Assembly (NCBI GenBank): GCA_002329075.1
Contig: DCXR01000044.1
Location: forward strand, 1 to 9,321
Reading direction: 5' to 3'
Length of the DNA: 9,321 nucleotides
Origin: Candidatus Neomicrothrix sp. UBA2131
GTDB taxonomy: Bacteria; Actinomycetota; Acidimicrobiia; Acidimicrobiales; MedAcidi-G1
The notes below the pieces were generated by a model. The model saw nothing but the letters and a program-made list of their open reading frames with translations, was not told where the DNA came from and searched no databases. This document shows positions 7,065-9,321 of the stretch, in pieces (position 1 is the first letter of the stretch; each line of letters starts with the position of its first letter). The translations under genes and the position numbers were made by a program.

Positions 7065-7103
7065 GTCCCGGATCGGGTGGTCCTTCAGAAACATCATCCT
7101 GCG

Positions 7104-8036
7104 TCAGTCGGATCGGTCGAATGGCTTGGTGAGTGCCGACGGCTGGCCGATGCGACGGCTGACAACCACGAGAACGAGGATCGTGAGGACCGCCGGCGCC
7201 ATGGCGGTGAAGCTGGACGCGGAACCTGAGACGATGCCCAACGTCTTCCACTGCAGGACGGTCGACGAGACGATTCCGAACAGGAGCGCACCGGCCATGA
7301 TCCCGCTGGGTCGCCAGGCACCGAAGTACACCAGGGCGATCGCGATGAATCCCTGTCCCGCGGTCAGGTTGTACTGGAAGATCCCGATCTCCAGGGCAAG
7401 CGCCGCTCCGGCGAGTGCAGCCAGCCCGTTCCCGATGAGAATTGCCGAGACCCGGGTCCAGGTGACGCTCACGCCGAGTGTGTCCGCCGCCTCCGGTGTT
7501 TCGCCGACAGCTCGGATGTTGAGTCCGAAGGTGGTCCGATTGACGACGAACCACACGACGGGGATCAGCAGGTAGGCGACATAGACGAGCGCGTTGTGGC
7601 GGAAGAAGATCTCGCCCACGGTCGGGATGTCGCCTAGGAGGGGAACCGATGTCGATTGAAGGCCGTCGATCGGCTTCGGCGTCCCCACCTGCTTCTGGAA
7701 GAGCAGGTCCGTGATCCCGAGTCCGAACAGGTAGATGCCGATCCCGCTGATCCCCTGTTGGGCATGCATCACCACGGTGATGAATGCGTAGATGGCACCC
7801 ATCAGAACGCCCATGAGGATGGCCACGAACACGGCTGCAAGGACGTTCCCCGTCTCGAGAGCCGTGTTGTAGGCCGCATACGCACCGATCAGCATGACGC
7901 CCTCGACACCGAGGTTGAGCACGCCTGCCCGCTGGCCCACCGATTCACCCAGTGCCGCGATCAGGAAGGGCGCAGAGAGGCGGATACCAGAAGCAAGTGT
8001 TGCGACGATGGCCGTGGTTGTGAAGAATTCGCTCAC
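7104..8036 (-). CDS. BMP/nucleoside-type ABC transporter permease (NupQ/YufQ-like)
   Basis: A 310-residue, very hydrophobic membrane protein of the BPD_transp_2 family (branched-chain amino acid, ribose and nucleoside permeases). Diagnostic stretches are GQRAGVLNLGVEGVMLIGA (about 34-52), QGISGIGIYLFGLGITDLL (about 93-111), the cytoplasmic coupling loop FGLNIRAVGETPEAADTLGV (about 170-189) and GFIAIALVYFGAWRPSG (about 230-246). The GTG at 8036 overlaps the stop of the preceding permease by 4 nt (GTGA) and has AAGGGG 6 nt upstream. With the preceding gene it should form the heterodimeric channel of the importer. Nucleosides or purine-like compounds are the expected class from the family; the exact substrate is not shown. 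Third-position GC of the first 50 codons is 72% by hand count, lower than in the phosphonate-type genes. Confidence 0.92.
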   Translation of the reverse strand: MSEFFTTTAIVATLASGIRLSAPFLIAALGESVGQRAGVLNLGVEGVMLIGAYAAYNTALETGNVLAAVFVAILMGVLMGAIYAFITVVMHAQQGISGIGIYLFGLGITDLLFQKQVGTPKPIDGLQSTSVPLLGDIPTVGEIFFRHNALVYVAYLLIPVVWFVVNRTTFGLNIRAVGETPEAADTLGVSVTWTRVSAILIGNGLAALAGAALALEIGIFQYNLTAGQGFIAIALVYFGAWRPSGIMAGALLFGIVSSTVLQWKTLGIVSGSASSFTAMAPAVLTILVLVVVSRRIGQPSALTKPFDRSD

Positions 8037-9163
8037 TTGCGACCCCTTCGGAGCACAGCGTCCTCAGACCACCGCTGCAATTTCGTCTTGAGTCTGAGGC
8101 TGCTGACGACGAATACGACGACGACACCGTTAAGGGCGACGATCAGGGCTGCCGGGACCTGCAACTCCCTCTGGAGTTCGATTCCCCCGATCAACATCCC
8201 CCCGAAGAGGAAAGATGCCGGCACGGTGTACAGGGGATGCAGCCCACCGAACAGGGCGACGACGATTCCGTTGAAGCCGGCGCCCTGGGTGAACGCAGTA
8301 GCGCCGCCCTCTCCGATCAGTCGGTGCGAGATGCTTCCGAACACCATGACCGCTCCGGCAACTCCGGCACAGGCACCGCTCAACGCGAGGGCCTGCACCA
8401 CGCTCCGCTTCACCTGCATGCCGGCGTAGCGGGAGGCATCAGGGCTGTGGCCGACGGCGCGGAGTCGAAATCCCAGTGACGTCTTGTAGATGAGCAGGTA
8501 GGCGATCACCGCGACCAGGAGCGCAACGAGGAAGCCCAGATGCAGCCGGGTACCACCGGGCAACAAGGGGAGGTCGGCGTTGTGGCTGAGCCTCCTGGTC
8601 TGTTGGATCTTGATCGCTCCCTCCTCGATGAGCAGGTCCTGGAGCAGGAAACTGAGAATCTGGGCGGCAACGATGTTCATCATGATCGTGCTGAGGATCT
8701 CGCTGACACCTGCATAGGCCTTGAGGGCACCCGGAATCGCCCCCCAGATCGCCCCACCCACGGCTCCGGCCAGAAGCACGAGTGGAATGAGGAACACCGA
8801 GGGCAGGTCAGGGACGGCCAGAGCCACGAGCGTGGCGAAAATCGCACCGAGGATGATCTGACCCTCACCACCGATGTTGATGACCCCGGTACGAAAGGCG
8901 ATGCAGATGCCGACGCCGACAAGCAGCATCGGCATGGACTTGATCGCCGTGTCGGCCACAGCGTTCCAGTCACCCACTGCGCCGTCGATCAGGGCGGCGT
9001 ATCCGGTCAGCGGACTGGCACCCAGCGCCAGCAGCAGGACGGCACCGACCGCCAGCGCTGCGACGACCGCTAGGACCGGCACCACAAGACCCACAAGCGG
9101 CCCGTACCAGAGGGCCTTCAACGACGGGGCGCCGCTCGTGTCGGGATTCTCCGTCGTCACCAT
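8033..9163 (-). CDS. BMP/nucleoside-type ABC transporter permease (NupP/YufP-like)
   Basis: A 376-residue membrane protein of the BPD_transp_2 family, longer than its partner as usual for the NupP side. The first membrane segment lies near residues 21-47, followed by LGASPLTGYAALIDGAVG, typical of this branch. Then come the FRTGVINIGGEGQIILGA motif (about 110-127), EILSTIMMNIVA (about 174-185), the coupling loop LGFRLRAVGHSPDASRYAGM (about 230-249) and GFNGIVVALFGGLHPL (about 293-308). ATG 9163 gives a normal N-terminus. No Shine-Dalgarno is evident, and TAGATT only 4 nt before the ATG could be a -10 element of a nearly leaderless transcript, but no -35 match was found. It is the first complete gene of the minus-strand operon and couples to the next permease by a GTGA overlap. 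No BMP receptor gene precedes it inside the window. Confidence 0.92.
   Translation of the reverse strand: MVTTENPDTSGAPSLKALWYGPLVGLVVPVLAVVAALAVGAVLLLALGASPLTGYAALIDGAVGDWNAVADTAIKSMPMLLVGVGICIAFRTGVINIGGEGQIILGAIFATLVALAVPDLPSVFLIPLVLLAGAVGGAIWGAIPGALKAYAGVSEILSTIMMNIVAAQILSFLLQDLLIEEGAIKIQQTRRLSHNADLPLLPGGTRLHLGFLVALLVAVIAYLLIYKTSLGFRLRAVGHSPDASRYAGMQVKRSVVQALALSGACAGVAGAVMVFGSISHRLIGEGGATAFTQGAGFNGIVVALFGGLHPLYTVPASFLFGGMLIGGIELQRELQVPAALIVALNGVVVVFVVSSLRLKTKLQRWSEDAVLRRGRK
8043..8048 (-). promoter_or_regulatory. Ribosome binding site for the NupQ-like permease
   Basis: AAGGGG on the minus strand lies 6 nt before the GTG at 8036, inside the end of the preceding permease gene. It fixes the GTG start. 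Confidence 0.5.
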
Positions 9164-9207
9164 GCGGAATCTAAGTCAGCAACCTCAGAAACCATGCACT
9201 GGAACCT

Positions 9208-9321
9208 TCACGCGTCCGGCCTGGCTGTGTCGAGATCGTCGAGGATGGCAGCCGCCCTCGTCCTGGCATCCGCGGAGACCACGATGCGGACGGCATCGAA
9301 TCCGGGACCCCGGGTCGCGTC
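9208..9321 (-). CDS. C-terminal end of an unidentified minus-strand gene (cut by window)
   Basis: Reading leftward from the right edge there are 37 codons ending in TGA at 9208. The peptide contains GFDAVRIVVSADARTRAAAIL and ends in an acidic, Ala-rich helix-like stretch. Hand count gives 81% G or C at third positions, better than the other two minus-strand frames, which are also open here. Its stop is 44 bp before the NupP-like start, so it may belong to the same operon. I do not recognise the family. A nucleoside or sugar catabolic enzyme would fit the context, but nothing in the fragment shows it. Confidence 0.5.
   Translation of the reverse strand, partial: DATRGPGFDAVRIVVSADARTRAAAILDDLDTARPDA

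Noticed and set aside
7067..7077. Short inverted repeat CCCGGATCGGG between the NupQ-like permease and the ATPase genes.
   Set aside because: The stem is only 4 bp, has no T-run and lies in an intra-operon spacer, so it is below what I would expect to be functional.

Overview
The window is high-GC bacterial DNA, dense with genes and with a strong preference for G or C at third codon positions. It has GTG starts and 4-nt stop/start overlaps and lacks strong Shine-Dalgarno sequences before several genes. This fits an actinobacterial genome, possibly an environmental Acidimicrobiia-like lineage. That placement is inferred from style; no rRNA or marker gene is present.

Left part, plus strand (3-5396). 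A phosphonate-type ABC importer operon reads: solute receptor, ATPase (phnC), two dissimilar permeases (phnE, phnE) and a ROK-family sugar kinase. The last four genes are tightly packed, with overlaps or a 1-nt gap. The first gene is the notable one. It is cut by the window edge, and one continuous frame encodes two complete periplasmic-binding domains: an N-terminal BMP/PnrA-type (nucleoside-type) domain and a C-terminal PhnD-type domain. They are joined by a short Pro/Ser/Glu linker made of a 12-bp tandem duplication. A perfect 14-bp inverted repeat, extendable to an 18-bp stem capped by a UCCG (UNCG-class) tetraloop, sits between this receptor gene and phnC.

Right part, minus strand (5453-9163). 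A second ABC importer core converges on the first: a two-domain ATPase and two permeases of the BMP-associated nucleoside uptake type (B. subtilis NupO/NupP/NupQ-like). No separate receptor gene for this importer is visible. The only BMP domain in the window is the one fused to PhnD. At the right edge is the C-terminal end of another minus-strand gene, which I could not identify.

How they may work together: by hand-counted third-position GC (50 codons each), the BMP half of the fusion (76%) resembles the nucleoside-type permease (72%), and the PhnD half (90%) is distinctly higher. The ROK gene (90% in 30 codons) resembles the PhnD half. This suggests that a phnDCEE-kinase cassette was inserted at the 3' end of a bmp gene in a nucleoside-uptake locus, giving a chimeric tandem receptor. 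The fused receptor could feed one importer or both, or recognise a ligand carrying both kinds of moiety. A misassembly joining two receptor genes is the main alternative. No catabolic phosphonate gene (C-P lyase, phosphonatase), RNA gene, CRISPR array, insertion sequence or phage gene was seen.
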